From the NCBI RefSeq assembly GCF_900187985.1, contig NZ_FZOA01000007.1:62001-126000 (forward strand): a stretch of DNA of 64,000 bases. Direction: 5' to 3'. A program made the position numbers and the translations under genes. Positions 9,100 to 18,893 of this stretch are shown piece after piece. This DNA comes from Methylobacillus rhizosphaerae. GTDB taxonomy: Bacteria; Pseudomonadota; Gammaproteobacteria; Burkholderiales; Methylophilaceae. Position 1 is the stretch's first letter, and each line of letters begins with the position of its first letter. The notes beneath the pieces are model-generated. The model searched no databases. It worked only from the letters and a program-made list of their open reading frames with translations, and had not been told where the DNA came from.

Positions 9100-10131
9100 A
9101 TGGCGAGTGCAGCAGCTGATAACCAGTTGGCAGACTGGAGAATACGTGCCCTTAAGCTCGAAGATGAGGTGAGGGGTGTGATTGTAGGCCAGGATGCGGC
9201 CATACGCTTGATAAATATTGCCATTTTTGCGCGAGGCCATGTCATGCTGGAAGGTGGCGTGGGCGTAGGTAAAACGACCCTGTTGCAGTCAGTGGCGCGC
9301 GGGATCGGTGGTGCGTATGAGCGGGTGGAAGGTACGGTGGACCTGATGCCCAATGACCTGGTTTACCACACCTATCTGGGTCCCGAGGGACGTCCGCAGA
9401 TTGATGAAGGTCCCTTGCTGCGAGCCGGTGAGAATCTGTCCGTATTCTTTTTCAATGAAATCAATCGCGCACGTCCACAAGTACATGCGCTGATGCTGCG
9501 TGTCATGGCGGAACGCCACCTGCATGCATTCAAGCGCGAATACCGCCTGCCGCATATGATTGTATTTGCGGACCGGAACCAGGTGGAGAAGAACGAGACG
9601 TTTGAAATTCCTGCCGCAGCACGTGACCGGTTCATGATGGAAATTCCCATTGATGTGCCGGATGACATGGCGCTACGCAAGGCCTTGGTATTTGATACCC
9701 GTTTCCAGCATGCAGAAAAGCTGACGCAACGGGTTGAGTCGGGGTTGCTGCCGTTCAATGAATTGAATGACTTTGCTGATGTGGTACAGCAGCATGTGCA
9801 ATCCTCTGCTGCGCTGGAAGATTATGTCATGCAGTTATGGAATGCCACGCAAAAGCCACAGGCATTCGGTATCACACTGGATGGTGTGGATATGCAGCGC
9901 CTGATCCAGGCTGGTGCCAGCCCCCGTGGCATGGGAATGCTGCTCAAGGCGGCGCGCGTGCATGCGTGGCTGATGGACCGTGATTATCTCTATCCGGAGG
10001 ATATTCATGCCGTATTCCACGAAGTCATTGCACACCGTTTGGTATTCAACAGCATGTATGAAAGCCGTCGTACGGTGCTGGCGCGGGAATTGACCGCCAG
10101 GATTCTGCAGACAGTGGCGGTTCCTGCCTGA
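9100..10131 (+). CDS. mxaR: MoxR-type AAA+ ATPase MxaR
   Basis: MxaR is a cytoplasmic MoxR-family AAA+ ATPase required for making active methanol dehydrogenase, probably as a chaperone acting with MxaS and the VWA proteins. Walker A is GGVGVGKTT, Walker B lies in VFFFNEINRARPQ, sensor 1 in VFADRNQVE, and the lid region ends with SPRGMGMLLKAARVHAW. I start at the ATG at 9100 because GAGGA lies 5 bases upstream; an in-frame ATG at 9082 is less well placed. It begins an unbroken run matching mxaRSACKL in order and approximate size (343, 287, 296, 326, 178 and 326 residues), which is the main reason for the specific name rather than just MoxR. Confidence 0.9.
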   Translation: MASAAADNQLADWRIRALKLEDEVRGVIVGQDAAIRLINIAIFARGHVMLEGGVGVGKTTLLQSVARGIGGAYERVEGTVDLMPNDLVYHTYLGPEGRPQIDEGPLLRAGENLSVFFFNEINRARPQVHALMLRVMAERHLHAFKREYRLPHMIVFADRNQVEKNETFEIPAAARDRFMMEIPIDVPDDMALRKALVFDTRFQHAEKLTQRVESGLLPFNELNDFADVVQQHVQSSAALEDYVMQLWNATQKPQAFGITLDGVDMQRLIQAGASPRGMGMLLKAARVHAWLMDRDYLYPEDIHAVFHEVIAHRLVFNSMYESRRTVLARELTARILQTVAVPA

Positions 10132-10134
10132 GCC

Positions 10135-10998
10135 ATGTTGCCGTCCTATATCAAGCCATTTTCGTACCAGATTCCCTGGAAGTCTTCCAGTGTGCATGCT
10201 GGCGATCATCTGGGTATACAGCGCGGGCTGGGGTTTGAATACAAGGGCAATACTTCCCTGATCGATTATCCTGACCTGCGCCGCATGGACCTGCGCCAGA
10301 GCCTGCGAGATCCATACGAGCAAGTCCAGGTGCGGTTATTCAATCATGATTCGATCACGCCAGTATATGCCGTATGCGATCTTTCCAGCTCCATGCAATA
10401 TCGGGGGGAGCGGCGCAAGATGGAAATCATGCAGGAAGTGGCCGCATCGGTTGCGTATTCTGTATCTGCAGAAAATGATGTATTCAGCCTGATCGGGTAT
10501 GACCAGCATGTGCTGGACGATTATGTCCTGCCGTTGAGCTACCAGGTGCACGAGGCGTTGGAACGGATTGAAACATTTACGGATATTGAGGCACTGGGAC
10601 GTAGTTCGGCGGGTATTCTGGAAGCAGCACCACTCCTGAGCCAGAACAAGGGGCTGGTATTCTGGATTTCGGATTTTCATCTGCCGTTCGATACCATCAT
10701 CCAGGCCATGAATATGTTTTCACGGCACCAGGTAGTCCCCATCGTGTTATGGGAGGAGGAAGAGTATCGCCGCCTGCCACGCTTTGGCCTGGGCACATTA
10801 CTGGACCCGGAAACCGGGCGTGACCGTACCATTTTCTTCCGTGAGTCTATCCGCGCAAAATTCATGACGGCTTTTGAGCAACGCAAACTCGCGCTGGAAG
10901 ATTTATTCCTGGCTTTTGAAAGTCCACCACATTTCATCAGTGGCAGTTTTGAGGCCGAGTCCATGACGCATTATTTTGAAAAATACATGACAGTATGA
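10135..10998 (+). CDS. mxaS: DUF58 protein MxaS
   Basis: MxaS is a DUF58 protein that partners a MoxR ATPase in methanol dehydrogenase maturation. The 287-residue sequence carries the DUF58 core DLRRMDLRQS near residue 50, followed by a VWA-like fold with PVYAVCDLSSSMQYRG (a DxSxS metal-binding motif) and VFWISDFHLPFD. No signal peptide or membrane segment is visible, so it should be cytoplasmic. It starts 3 bases after mxaR and overlaps mxaA by four bases, consistent with a single polycistronic unit. Confidence 0.88.
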   Translation: MLPSYIKPFSYQIPWKSSSVHAGDHLGIQRGLGFEYKGNTSLIDYPDLRRMDLRQSLRDPYEQVQVRLFNHDSITPVYAVCDLSSSMQYRGERRKMEIMQEVAASVAYSVSAENDVFSLIGYDQHVLDDYVLPLSYQVHEALERIETFTDIEALGRSSAGILEAAPLLSQNKGLVFWISDFHLPFDTIIQAMNMFSRHQVVPIVLWEEEEYRRLPRFGLGTLLDPETGRDRTIFFRESIRAKFMTAFEQRKLALEDLFLAFESPPHFISGSFEAESMTHYFEKYMTV

Positions 10999-11885
10999 AA
11001 AAAACGATGATGTTGTTCTGCATATGCCTGTTCCATGGAGCAGCTGCCTATGCAGAGGAGGCGACCCTGGTCAGACTCGATAACCCTCGTGTCAGTACCG
11101 GCGTGGAAATCGGCGATGTGCTGGAAAGGACATTGGTGATAGAAGCAAAATCTCCCTATGTCTTGCCAAAATCATCCCTGCCGCTCAAGGGCGAGCGTGA
11201 GGATGGGATTGAAATCGTGGGAGTTGCGCTGAAAAGTGAGAAGGCCGGAGATGGGCAGCGTTACGAGCTCAAGCTGAGTTACCAGGTCTTTGCTGCAGCC
11301 AGCAAGGCACAAGTCCTGCACCTGCCCGCCATGAACCTGGCCTTGTCTGGAGGAGATGCTGCCGTGGATATTGGCATCCCGGCCTGGCATTTCTGGTATT
11401 CCCCGCTGGTAGCTGGTGATATCCATACTGCACGGCGCCAGGCCCAGCCTCAGCGTAAACCTGCCTTGCTCGAGACAGGAGTGGAACGACTGGGGATTGC
11501 ATTGGCGGCATTGCTGTTAGGGCTGGGTGGCCTGGTGTATATCAATGCAGAGCGGCGCTGGCTGCCATGGATGGGAGGCAACTTCGCCCAGGCATACCGT
11601 CAATTACGCAAATTGCCACTGCAGTCAGGCAATCATGTGCAGGCCTTGGTGTATCTGCACCAGGCTTTCAACCAGGTTTACGGGCAGACGCTGTTCCGCC
11701 GGCAATTGGATGGTTTTTTCGCCGAAAATCCACAATACCAATCTCTGGCAACGGAAATTGAGGATTTCTTCCAGTACTCCGAAACTTTGCTGTTTACCAG
11801 GGAGAGCGTCGACAGCGCGGTGCTGATCAGGCGTGTACAGCAGTTATGCCGTCGCTTGCGGGATTGTGAGCGGAGAGTCACATGA
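10995..11885 (+). CDS. mxaA: Methanol dehydrogenase maturation protein MxaA
   Basis: MxaA is one of the proteins (with MxaK and MxaL) known from Methylobacterium to be needed for calcium insertion into periplasmic methanol dehydrogenase. The 296-residue protein has a signal peptide (MKKTMMLFCICLFHGAAAYA), an extracytoplasmic beta-rich domain to about residue 160, one membrane segment (LGIALAALLLGLGGLVYI) and a cytoplasmic tail with two helical motifs (FAQAYRQLRKLP; ALVYLHQAFNQVYGQTLF). This layout resembles a BatD-like protein reduced in size. Start and stop codons overlap both neighbours as ATGA. Confidence 0.86.
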   Translation: MKKTMMLFCICLFHGAAAYAEEATLVRLDNPRVSTGVEIGDVLERTLVIEAKSPYVLPKSSLPLKGEREDGIEIVGVALKSEKAGDGQRYELKLSYQVFAAASKAQVLHLPAMNLALSGGDAAVDIGIPAWHFWYSPLVAGDIHTARRQAQPQRKPALLETGVERLGIALAALLLGLGGLVYINAERRWLPWMGGNFAQAYRQLRKLPLQSGNHVQALVYLHQAFNQVYGQTLFRRQLDGFFAENPQYQSLATEIEDFFQYSETLLFTRESVDSAVLIRRVQQLCRRLRDCERRVT

Positions 11886-12862
11886 GTTTTCTGCATCCCT
11901 GGGCCTTGCTGCTATTACCTCTGGCACTCCTGCCTTTCTGGCTCAAGAGTTTGCAGGGACAGCGCTATTCGTGGCTGGAAATGGTGCCGGAAGACCCGTT
12001 TTCGGACAATATCGTGCGACTGCTGAAATGGGTGACTGCCACCATTATCACCTGCCTGATTCTGGCATTGGCTGCGCCACAGGGTAGCGACAAAGTTGTA
12101 ACCCGGGTGGGAAAAGGGGCGCAGACCGTGATGGTCATTGATCGTAGCGTGAGTATGGATCATCCCTTTGCTGGTGATGCCAGCAGTGGTCGTGCAGGGG
12201 AAATCAAGTCCGGTGCGGCCAGACGCCTGATCACGCAGTTTATTGATTCCAGGCCGGATGACATGATGGGCGTGGTTGCATTTACCAATTCAGCTTTGTA
12301 CGGGGTAAAAATTACCTCCAACCGTCATGCCATTCATGCTGCCATCAATGCCGCAACCAGCGCAGGTATCAACCAGACCAATATTGGTGCCGGCCTGACT
12401 CAGGCAGCGTCGCTGTTCGATAGCATCCAGAGTTCCGGTTCACGCGCCATTATTTTGTTATCTGATGGTGCAGGCAAACTCAGCCCTCGGGTCAAGGCCA
12501 GGATTCAGGAGGAGTTGAAGAGCAAGGACATCAAGTTGTACTGGATCGTGCTGCGCGAGCCTGATGATGTGAGTATTTTTGGTGATCGCGTGTTTGAGGA
12601 GGATCGTGGACCGGCAGCCATTCAGCTGGATCGTTTCTTCAAGTCACTCAAGATCACCTACAAGGCCTATGAGGCCGATAACCCTACCTCTTTGCAAATG
12701 GCGATTCAGGATATCGATAGCCGGGAAAAGAACACAATCCAGTATGCCGTGACCGTCCCGGGACGGGATTATGCGCAAGACCTGATTGTGGTGGCACTGG
12801 TGCTGAGCCTGGGCATGCTGGTAATCAAAAATTTCAGGGTACATACATGGGAATCCGTATAA
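11882..12862 (+). CDS. mxaC: VWA membrane protein MxaC
   Basis: This 326-residue protein has the BatA-like layout of MxaC: two membrane segments at the N-terminus (ALLLLPLALLPFWL and TATIITCLILALAA), a von Willebrand A domain, and a C-terminal membrane segment (LIVVALVLSLGMLVI). The metal-site motif is VMVIDRSVSMDHPF near residue 79, with the later VWA motif IILLSDGAG. In methylotrophs it is required for active methanol dehydrogenase. The last 16 bases overlap mxaK in another frame. Confidence 0.88.
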   Translation: MSFLHPWALLLLPLALLPFWLKSLQGQRYSWLEMVPEDPFSDNIVRLLKWVTATIITCLILALAAPQGSDKVVTRVGKGAQTVMVIDRSVSMDHPFAGDASSGRAGEIKSGAARRLITQFIDSRPDDMMGVVAFTNSALYGVKITSNRHAIHAAINAATSAGINQTNIGAGLTQAASLFDSIQSSGSRAIILLSDGAGKLSPRVKARIQEELKSKDIKLYWIVLREPDDVSIFGDRVFEEDRGPAAIQLDRFFKSLKITYKAYEADNPTSLQMAIQDIDSREKNTIQYAVTVPGRDYAQDLIVVALVLSLGMLVIKNFRVHTWESV

Positions 12863-13383
12863 AAGGTCTTAATCTGGTGTTCGGCCTGCTGGCTATAGCA
12901 GGGTTGCTAGGCAGTATCTATGAAGCGAATGCGTTGTGGCAGCGGCAGACAGTCAACCAGCAGATCAAGGCTGGTGAGCTGGTGCGTGGTGATGCTTATG
13001 CCTTCGAGAAGAAAATGATGGCAGCATACAAGCTGGGCGAGGCTGGTGATTACAAACATGCAGTACAGAGTTTCAGCCAGTTACTGGAAACTGGCTTGAG
13101 CGATCCGCAACAGGCATTGGTGCAATACAACATTGGCAATAACTTGTTGCAGGCTGGCCTAGTGCGACGCCTGAATGATGATGGCAGCCTCAAGGATGAG
13201 GCCAAGTATGAGCTATCACAAGCCCGGATTGCCTATGAACAGGCTTTGCGTCTTGATCCGGGATTCCGCCAGGCCAAATTTAATCTCAGCCTGATGTTGC
13301 TGGTCCAGCCTAACGGGATAGAAGGACTCAAGAAAGAGCAGGAAGGCATGGAGCTGAGCAACATCCCGGTAGGGCTGCCATGA
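12847..13383 (+). CDS. mxaK: Methanol dehydrogenase maturation protein MxaK
   Basis: MxaK is a small membrane-anchored protein implicated with MxaA and MxaL in calcium incorporation into methanol dehydrogenase. The 178-residue sequence has one N-terminal membrane segment (LVFGLLAIAGLLGSIY) and then helical TPR-like repeats: AYKLGEAGDYKHAVQSFSQLL, LVQYNIGNNLLQAGL and ARIAYEQALRLDPGFRQAKFNLS. This matches a BatB/BatE-type TPR partner. It overlaps mxaC by 16 bases and mxaL by four. The name rests on position within the mxaRSACKL order and on size. Confidence 0.85.
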   Translation: MGIRIKGLNLVFGLLAIAGLLGSIYEANALWQRQTVNQQIKAGELVRGDAYAFEKKMMAAYKLGEAGDYKHAVQSFSQLLETGLSDPQQALVQYNIGNNLLQAGLVRRLNDDGSLKDEAKYELSQARIAYEQALRLDPGFRQAKFNLSLMLLVQPNGIEGLKKEQEGMELSNIPVGLP

Positions 13384-14360
13384 AGCAGGTGGTGAACATG
13401 CGCAGTGCCTGGCGTTGGGTCAAGGACCACTATGAGTCCGGTTTGTACTTGCTGGTCGTGCTGTTGTTATTGCTCGCTATCTTCAAGCCGCAGGTGCCGC
13501 TCAAGCAGCAGGTGCACAATTATTTGTTGCTGGTGGATGTGTCGCAGAGCATGAACGCTGAGGATATGCGTCTTAATGGCAAGCAGGTCAGCCGTATGGC
13601 GTATACACGCCACCTGATGCGCAAACTGGTGGAGAACTCGCCGTGCGGCACCTATTTCAGTCTGGGTGTGTTCGCAGCAGAGGATGTTGCCTTGATATTC
13701 ACGCCGCTGGAAACATGCGCCAACTACGACGTCATCGTTGATACGATAGAACACCTGGAGTGGCGCATGTCATGGCGTGGCAACAGCCGTATCAGCTTCG
13801 GGGTCAAGGGGGCCGCCAAGGTATTTGATTCGTTGAATGCACCAGCACGCCTGCTGTTTTTCACGGATGGAGATGAAGCACCCAAGGTGAATGCGATCAA
13901 CAAGCTCAGGCTGGATGATGTACAGATTGGCGAGAATATTGTATTCGTCGGTATCGGTGGCAATGAAGATGTGGCAATCCCACGCTATAACTCAAGTAAC
14001 AAATGGGTAGGTTATTGGTCTTCTGATGCCAAGGAGAATTCGGCAGGTGCGGTCGGCATTACTTACAACGATACCAGCCGCGATGATCCCGACCCTGTGG
14101 TGGCATCTGCAGATTTTGATCGCTATCTTTCCAAGCTGGAGTCTGACTACCTGAAGGAGCTGGCGGAAGAAATTCATGGACAATATATCCTGGGCGAGGA
14201 CAGGCCTGAGTTTTATAGCTTTGTACAGAAACAGAAGCCTGTTGCCAGTTTCGTGACAGCGTATTCCCTGCGCTGGGTATACCTCTTGCTGGCACTGGCC
14301 CTGATCATTGCCAGTTACTGGCCATATATCCGCCAGTGGCGGCAAGCACGCAGGGGATAA
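13380..14360 (+). CDS. mxaL: VWA membrane protein MxaL
   Basis: MxaL is the second VWA protein of the methanol dehydrogenase maturation set. The 326 residues comprise an N-terminal membrane segment (YLLVVLLLLLAIFKP), a VWA domain with the metal motif LLLVDVSQSMNAED, the later motif RLLFFTDGDEAP, and a C-terminal membrane segment (WVYLLLALALIIASYWPY). It ends the operon; the next gene is convergent after only 9 bases. No mxaD or mxaE follows, and the catalytic genes mxaFJGI do not precede mxaR, so the structural genes must lie elsewhere if the pathway is complete. Confidence 0.87.
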   Translation: MKQVVNMRSAWRWVKDHYESGLYLLVVLLLLLAIFKPQVPLKQQVHNYLLLVDVSQSMNAEDMRLNGKQVSRMAYTRHLMRKLVENSPCGTYFSLGVFAAEDVALIFTPLETCANYDVIVDTIEHLEWRMSWRGNSRISFGVKGAAKVFDSLNAPARLLFFTDGDEAPKVNAINKLRLDDVQIGENIVFVGIGGNEDVAIPRYNSSNKWVGYWSSDAKENSAGAVGITYNDTSRDDPDPVVASADFDRYLSKLESDYLKELAEEIHGQYILGEDRPEFYSFVQKQKPVASFVTAYSLRWVYLLLALALIIASYWPYIRQWRQARRG

Positions 14361-14369
14361 AGTAACTGC

Positions 14370-15818
14370 TTATTCCTGGTGCTTCAGGTAGCCGGGCTGT
14401 TCGTGGCGGTTATGGGTGATCTTCTGCGGCAGGAGCGAGCCTGCCACCATGCCGATGATGCTGACGCCCAGCCCCAGCAATTGCGGTGGTATCAAGCCTT
14501 CTTCGCCCACCAATACTTCCACCAACACCCAGGTGCCGATACCGCCGATGATGGCTGCCAAGGCGCCCTGGTTGGTCGCGCGTTTCCAGAACACGCCGAA
14601 GAACAGCGGCACGAAAGCGCCCGCCAGTGTGATCTTGTAGGCAGATTCCACCATGCGGAAAATGGATAGTTCCGTATTGAGTGCATAGATCAGGACGCAG
14701 CCGGCGAAGCAGACCAGACAGATGCGCATGACTTTCAGGAATCCCCGGTCATCCAGGTGCGGGAAATAGCCGCGCACGATATTTTCCGCAAAGGAGATGG
14801 AGGGGGCGAGCAGGGTGGCGGACGAGCAGCTCATGATGGCGGACAGTACGGCGCCGAAGAAGATCACCTGCGCGGCAATCGGCATGTGTTGCAATACCAG
14901 GGTGGGCAGGACGCGCTGTGAGTCCTGGTCGATCAGCGTATTGAAAAAGCCAGGATCAATGATGGTGGCTGAATAGGCAATGAACATCGGCACGAATGTG
15001 AAGCAGAAGTAGACTGAAGCGCCGAGAACGGAACCCCAGATGGCGACTTTTGCGCTCTTGGCGGAAGTAATGCGCTGGAATACATCCTGCTGGGGTATGG
15101 ACCCCAGCATCATGGTCATCCATGCACCGATGAATGTGATCCACAGCCAGGGATCGGCAGGCGGGAGAAAGTCCAGCTTGCCGGCAAGTCTGGCGTGTTC
15201 AACGACGGGTGCAATGCCGCCAGTCATGCCGGAGACCATATAGGCAATATAGAGCATGCCGCCGATGATGACGCTCATCTGGACAAAGTCCAGGATGGCG
15301 ACGGACAGCATGCCGCCTAGTGTTGTGTAGGTCAGCACGATGACGGTTCCCAGTATCATTCCGGCTTCCTCGCTGACAGCACCATCGGTAATGATGTGGA
15401 AAATCAGGCCCAGTGCCTTGATCTGTGCGGCAACCCATCCCAGGTATGACACTACGATGGCAATGGTGGTGAGCACTTCCACTGCCCGGTTGTAGCGCAT
15501 GCGATAGAAGTCGCCCAGCGTGATGATATTAAGCTTGTATAGCTGGGTGGCAAAAAAGAAACCGGCGATGACAAGACACATGCTGGAGCCAAAGGGATCG
15601 GCGACAATGCCATTCAGCCCATCTTTGACGAAAGTGGCCGACACGCCAAACACGGCCTCTGCACCAAACCAGGTGGCAAACACGGTTGCCATGACCACCG
15701 GCAAGGGTAGGTGGCGTCCAGCGACAGCGTAATCCTTGGTGGTCTTGACACGGGTGGCAGCAAACAGGCCGATGCTGATGGAAACCAACATGTAGAGAAT
15801 GACAAACCAGATCAGCAC
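14370..15818 (-). CDS. Sodium:solute symporter family protein
   Basis: This 482-residue integral membrane protein belongs to the SSS family (LeuT fold), which couples uptake of small organic solutes to sodium. About 13 hydrophobic segments are visible. The N-terminal signature TTKDYAVAGRHLPLP, the segment WFGAEAVFGVSATFVKDG, and GSIPQQDVFQRITSAKSAKVA are typical. It starts at a GTG with AAAGGG 8 bases upstream. The substrate cannot be read from sequence, and the convergent mxaL neighbour gives no functional hint. Confidence 0.88.
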   Translation of the reverse strand: MLIWFVILYMLVSISIGLFAATRVKTTKDYAVAGRHLPLPVVMATVFATWFGAEAVFGVSATFVKDGLNGIVADPFGSSMCLVIAGFFFATQLYKLNIITLGDFYRMRYNRAVEVLTTIAIVVSYLGWVAAQIKALGLIFHIITDGAVSEEAGMILGTVIVLTYTTLGGMLSVAILDFVQMSVIIGGMLYIAYMVSGMTGGIAPVVEHARLAGKLDFLPPADPWLWITFIGAWMTMMLGSIPQQDVFQRITSAKSAKVAIWGSVLGASVYFCFTFVPMFIAYSATIIDPGFFNTLIDQDSQRVLPTLVLQHMPIAAQVIFFGAVLSAIMSCSSATLLAPSISFAENIVRGYFPHLDDRGFLKVMRICLVCFAGCVLIYALNTELSIFRMVESAYKITLAGAFVPLFFGVFWKRATNQGALAAIIGGIGTWVLVEVLVGEEGLIPPQLLGLGVSIIGMVAGSLLPQKITHNRHEQPGYLKHQE

Positions 15819-15954
15819 TAAACCAGCCCTTTGCTATGAGTAAGTACGGGGAAATGCCCTGTCTTGTCCAGGGCAGGCAGATTTTAGCAAAAACTTATGC
15901 TGGGAGTAGGATTTATCGCTAGAAAACAATGGGGTTACAGCGGTATTCCTGGTG

Positions 15955-17499
15955 TCAGTGCTGGCTGAACCACCAGAGCAGGAGAGCGCTGCCTTGCAAT
16001 AGCACCAGCAGGAGCAGGGTTAGTGAGATCAGGCGTAACCAGCGTGTCTGGCGCTGGTGTTCATGAATGACACGTTGCAGCTCGGCACTGGCAGGCGGCA
16101 GTTGCAACCCACGCTCCAGTTGTTGGTGAATCAGGCGTGGCATCTGTGGCAGGATTTTGCTCCAGTAAGGCAATTCCGCCTTGAGGTTATGCAGGGCGCT
16201 GCGCCAGCCTATCTGTTCGGACATCCAGCGTTCCAGGTAAGGATAAGCTGTTGTCCACAGGTCGAGGTTGGAGTCCAGGTCACGCCCGAGGCCTTCCACA
16301 TTGAGCAGGGTTTTCTGCAGCATGGTGAGCTGGGGCTGGATTTCCACGCCAAAGCGGCGCGAAGTCTGGAACAGGCGTAGCAATACCTTGCCAAAGGAGA
16401 TTTCCTTGAGCGGCTTATCGAAAATAGGTTCGCAAACGGCGCGGATTGCCGTTTCAAATTGGTCAATCGGTGTATCCTTGGGTGCCCAGCCGGATTCGAT
16501 ATGGGCGCGGGCTACTTCACGATAGTCACGGCGGAAGAAAGCCAGGAAGTTGCGCGCGAGATATTGCTTGTCCTCATCATTGAGTGTGCCCATGATGCCA
16601 AAGTCCAGCGCGACATAGCGACCATCGTCGGCTACCTGCACATTGCCGGGATGCATGTCGGCATGGAAGAAACCATCGCGGAATACCTGTGTGAAGAAAA
16701 TTTCCACGCCGTCGCGCGCCAGTTTGGGGATGTCGACACCGATCTCCCGCAAATAAGCTACCTGGCTGACCGGTGTGCTGGTCATGCGTTCCATGACCAT
16801 GACCTGCTCATGACACCAGTCCCAGTAGACTTCTGGCACGATCAACAGGCGCTTGTCGGCAAAGTTGCGCCCGAGCAGGCTGCAATTGGCGGCTTCCAGC
16901 ATGAGGTCGAGCTCGCTGTGAATGTGGCGCGCAAACTCAGCTACCACCTCGCGTGGTTTGAGGCGCTTGCCGTCGGAAGACAATGTCTGCAGCAGCCATG
17001 CTGCTCCGTCCAGCAATCTGATGTCTTTCTCGATGATGGTGTTGATGCCTGGGCGCAGGATTTTCACTGCCACCGGGATACCACCGGGCAGCTGGGCAAA
17101 ATGCACCTGGGCGACAGAAGCGCTGGCGACAGGAACTGTATCGAAGCTCTCGAATACCTCCAGTACCGGCTTGCCATAAGCCTGGGTGAGGATGGTGTCC
17201 ACCTCTGCATAATCAAAGGCAGGTACACGATCCTGCAGTTTTGCCAGCTCATCGGCCAGGTCGAGTGGAATCAGGTCACGTCTGGTGGATAACATCTGGC
17301 CGAATTTGACGAAAATCGGCCCCAATGACTCCAGAGCCAACCTGAGCCGCTCTCCGCGAGGGCGCGAGGTGTTGCGCCAGAACAGGAGAAGCTGTACCGG
17401 GCGGCGCAGGAGGCGCAACCTGGTATGACCAAAAATAAACTCGTCCAGGCCAAAACGCAGGGTGACATAGATGATTTTAAACAGGCGCAACCAGTGCAT
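15955..17499 (-). CDS. ubiB: Ubiquinone biosynthesis kinase-like protein UbiB
   Basis: UbiB is an atypical protein-kinase-like ATPase (ABC1/ADCK family) needed for aerobic ubiquinone synthesis at the inner membrane. The 514-residue protein contains the family KxGQ motif in [19 protein letters not shown], the Ala-rich nucleotide loop in [24 protein letters not shown] with the invariant lysine, [12 protein letters not shown] and [11 protein letters not shown]. Two C-terminal membrane helices are visible ([23 protein letters not shown]). It lies 15 bases downstream of ubiJ in an operon DUF971-ubiE-ubiJ-ubiB. The gap behind it to the symporter holds a GC-rich hairpin without a T run. Confidence 0.95.
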   Translation of the reverse strand: MHWLRLFKIIYVTLRFGLDEFIFGHTRLRLLRRPVQLLLFWRNTSRPRGERLRLALESLGPIFVKFGQMLSTRRDLIPLDLADELAKLQDRVPAFDYAEVDTILTQAYGKPVLEVFESFDTVPVASASVAQVHFAQLPGGIPVAVKILRPGINTIIEKDIRLLDGAAWLLQTLSSDGKRLKPREVVAEFARHIHSELDLMLEAANCSLLGRNFADKRLLIVPEVYWDWCHEQVMVMERMTSTPVSQVAYLREIGVDIPKLARDGVEIFFTQVFRDGFFHADMHPGNVQVADDGRYVALDFGIMGTLNDEDKQYLARNFLAFFRRDYREVARAHIESGWAPKDTPIDQFETAIRAVCEPIFDKPLKEISFGKVLLRLFQTSRRFGVEIQPQLTMLQKTLLNVEGLGRDLDSNLDLWTTAYPYLERWMSEQIGWRSALHNLKAELPYWSKILPQMPRLIHQQLERGLQLPPASAELQRVIHEHQRQTRWLRLISLTLLLLVLLQGSALLLWWFSQH

Positions 17500-17514
17500 G
17501 TGGGCTTTCTTTCC

Positions 17515-18102
17515 TTAATGGTTCGCCAGCAAACGGGCTTCCAGCTTGCGGATACGTTTCTGCAGTCGCTCAGTATCTTCGTGCAGCGTATCGACATCAC
17601 GTACAAACTGTTCAATATGACGCTTCTTGGCAATCAGGGGTTGTTCTTCCTGCCAGTATTCGGTCAGCATGCTGGCCATGTTCAGCGTCTGGTGTTTGAC
17701 CTCTGATACGGCATGACGGCCAAATTTCACGATTTCATGGGCGGGAATGTCGCCAATGACTCGGCTCAGGTCTTCTTCATACTCCCAGGAAATACCTTGC
17801 AGCACTTTCCCCAGGGCGCTTGCAAGTTCAGTATCGCCAGTAATAGTGGCGGAGTTGCCGGCAGTGTCATCGCCAGCCAGAATCCGCAAGGCAAGCGAGG
17901 GGGAGGTCGTGATAGTGGCATCTGCATCTGCTGTTTCTCCCGCCACGGCCAGGCCGCCATCTTCCAGGACTGTCAGCATGGCGCTCACTGGTGGCAGAGC
18001 CAGGCGTGCATGTTGGCCGGCAAACGGTTGCAGTACATCGTTTGCCCAGCTGTTCTGGGCCAGTAAGTGATTAAGCAGGCGGTTAAGCAGCAGTTTCAGC
18101 AT
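17515..18102 (-). CDS. ubiJ: Ubiquinone biosynthesis accessory factor UbiJ
   Basis: UbiJ is a lipid-binding (SCP2 domain) accessory factor of the cytosolic ubiquinone assembly complex, where it helps handle the prenylated ring intermediates. The 195-residue product has an SCP2-like N-terminal part (LLNRLLNHLLAQNSWANDVLQPFAGQ; DATITTSPSLALRILAGD; ITGDTELASALGKVLQ) and a C-terminal coiled-coil region (HEDTERLQKRIRKLEARLL). Position between ubiE and ubiB is diagnostic. Confidence 0.92.
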   Translation of the reverse strand: MLKLLLNRLLNHLLAQNSWANDVLQPFAGQHARLALPPVSAMLTVLEDGGLAVAGETADADATITTSPSLALRILAGDDTAGNSATITGDTELASALGKVLQGISWEYEEDLSRVIGDIPAHEIVKFGRHAVSEVKHQTLNMASMLTEYWQEEQPLIAKKRHIEQFVRDVDTLHEDTERLQKRIRKLEARLLANH

Positions 18103-18138
18103 AATGAAGTCAATTCAGTGATGTGGGGTCATGAGAGA

Positions 18139-18879
18139 TCAGGTCTTCCAGCCTTTGTGTAGCGCCACAACGCCGGCGGCCAGATTGTAATAATCCACTT
18201 TGCCCAGACCCGCATCCAGCATCATCTGCTTCAGGGTTTCCTGATCTGGGTGCATGCGGATGGACTCCGCCAGATAGCGGTAGCTGTCCGCATCATTGGC
18301 CAGCAGTTTCCCCATGATGGGCAGCAGCTTGAAGGAGTAGGCATCATAGATGGGAGCCAGTGGTTTCCAGACCTGGGAAAATTCCAGCACCAACAGGCGA
18401 CCGCCTGTTTTGAGCACCCGCTGCATTTCAGCCAGCGCCTTGTCCTTGTGTGTCATGTTGCGTAAGCCGAAGGCAACAATGACGCAATCGAAATACTGGT
18501 CAGGGAAGGGCAGTTTTTCCGCGTCACACTGCAATGCCGGTACAGCCTTGCCCGCATCAATCAGGCGATCACGGCCAACGGCCAGCATGGAGGCATTGAT
18601 ATCGGTCAGGACGACTTGTCCCTCCGGGCCGACCTTGTTGGCGAACAACCGTGACAGGTCGCCGCTACCTCCAGCAACGTCCAGTACCCGGTCTCCAGGC
18701 CTGACACCACTGACTTCCACGGTAAAGCGTTTCCATGCCCGATGCAGTCCTGCGGACATGACGTCATTCATGAGGTCATATTTGCGGGCAACCGAATGAA
18801 ACACTTCGCCTACCTTACGGGCTTTTTCACTCTCTTCCACGGTTTGAAAACCAAAATGTGTCTTAGCTTTTTCGCTCAT
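18139..18879 (-). CDS. ubiE: Ubiquinone/menaquinone C-methyltransferase UbiE
   Basis: UbiE uses S-adenosylmethionine to C-methylate the benzoquinol ring during ubiquinone synthesis. The ATG at 18879 begins [12 protein letters not shown], the normal N-terminus, with AAGG upstream; a TTG six codons earlier is less likely. Motifs include [19 protein letters not shown], the SAM-binding [28 protein letters not shown], and the C-terminal ALHKGWK. The 246-residue length is typical. It is the second gene of the DUF971-ubiE-ubiJ-ubiB string. Confidence 0.96.
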   Translation of the reverse strand: MSEKAKTHFGFQTVEESEKARKVGEVFHSVARKYDLMNDVMSAGLHRAWKRFTVEVSGVRPGDRVLDVAGGSGDLSRLFANKVGPEGQVVLTDINASMLAVGRDRLIDAGKAVPALQCDAEKLPFPDQYFDCVIVAFGLRNMTHKDKALAEMQRVLKTGGRLLVLEFSQVWKPLAPIYDAYSFKLLPIMGKLLANDADSYRYLAESIRMHPDQETLKQMMLDAGLGKVDYYNLAAGVVALHKGWKT

Positions 18880-18893
18880 ATATTCTGCCTTTT

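Noticed and set aside
9082-14360. Generic MoxR/BatABDE aerotolerance-type operon
   Set aside because: Order and sizes fit mxaRSACKL more closely, and the formate dehydrogenase supports methylotrophy; still, the catalytic mxa genes were not seen.
16459-17292. A 277-residue plus-strand open frame
   Set aside because: It is opposite ubiB, which has all family motifs; the composition is that of a shadow frame.
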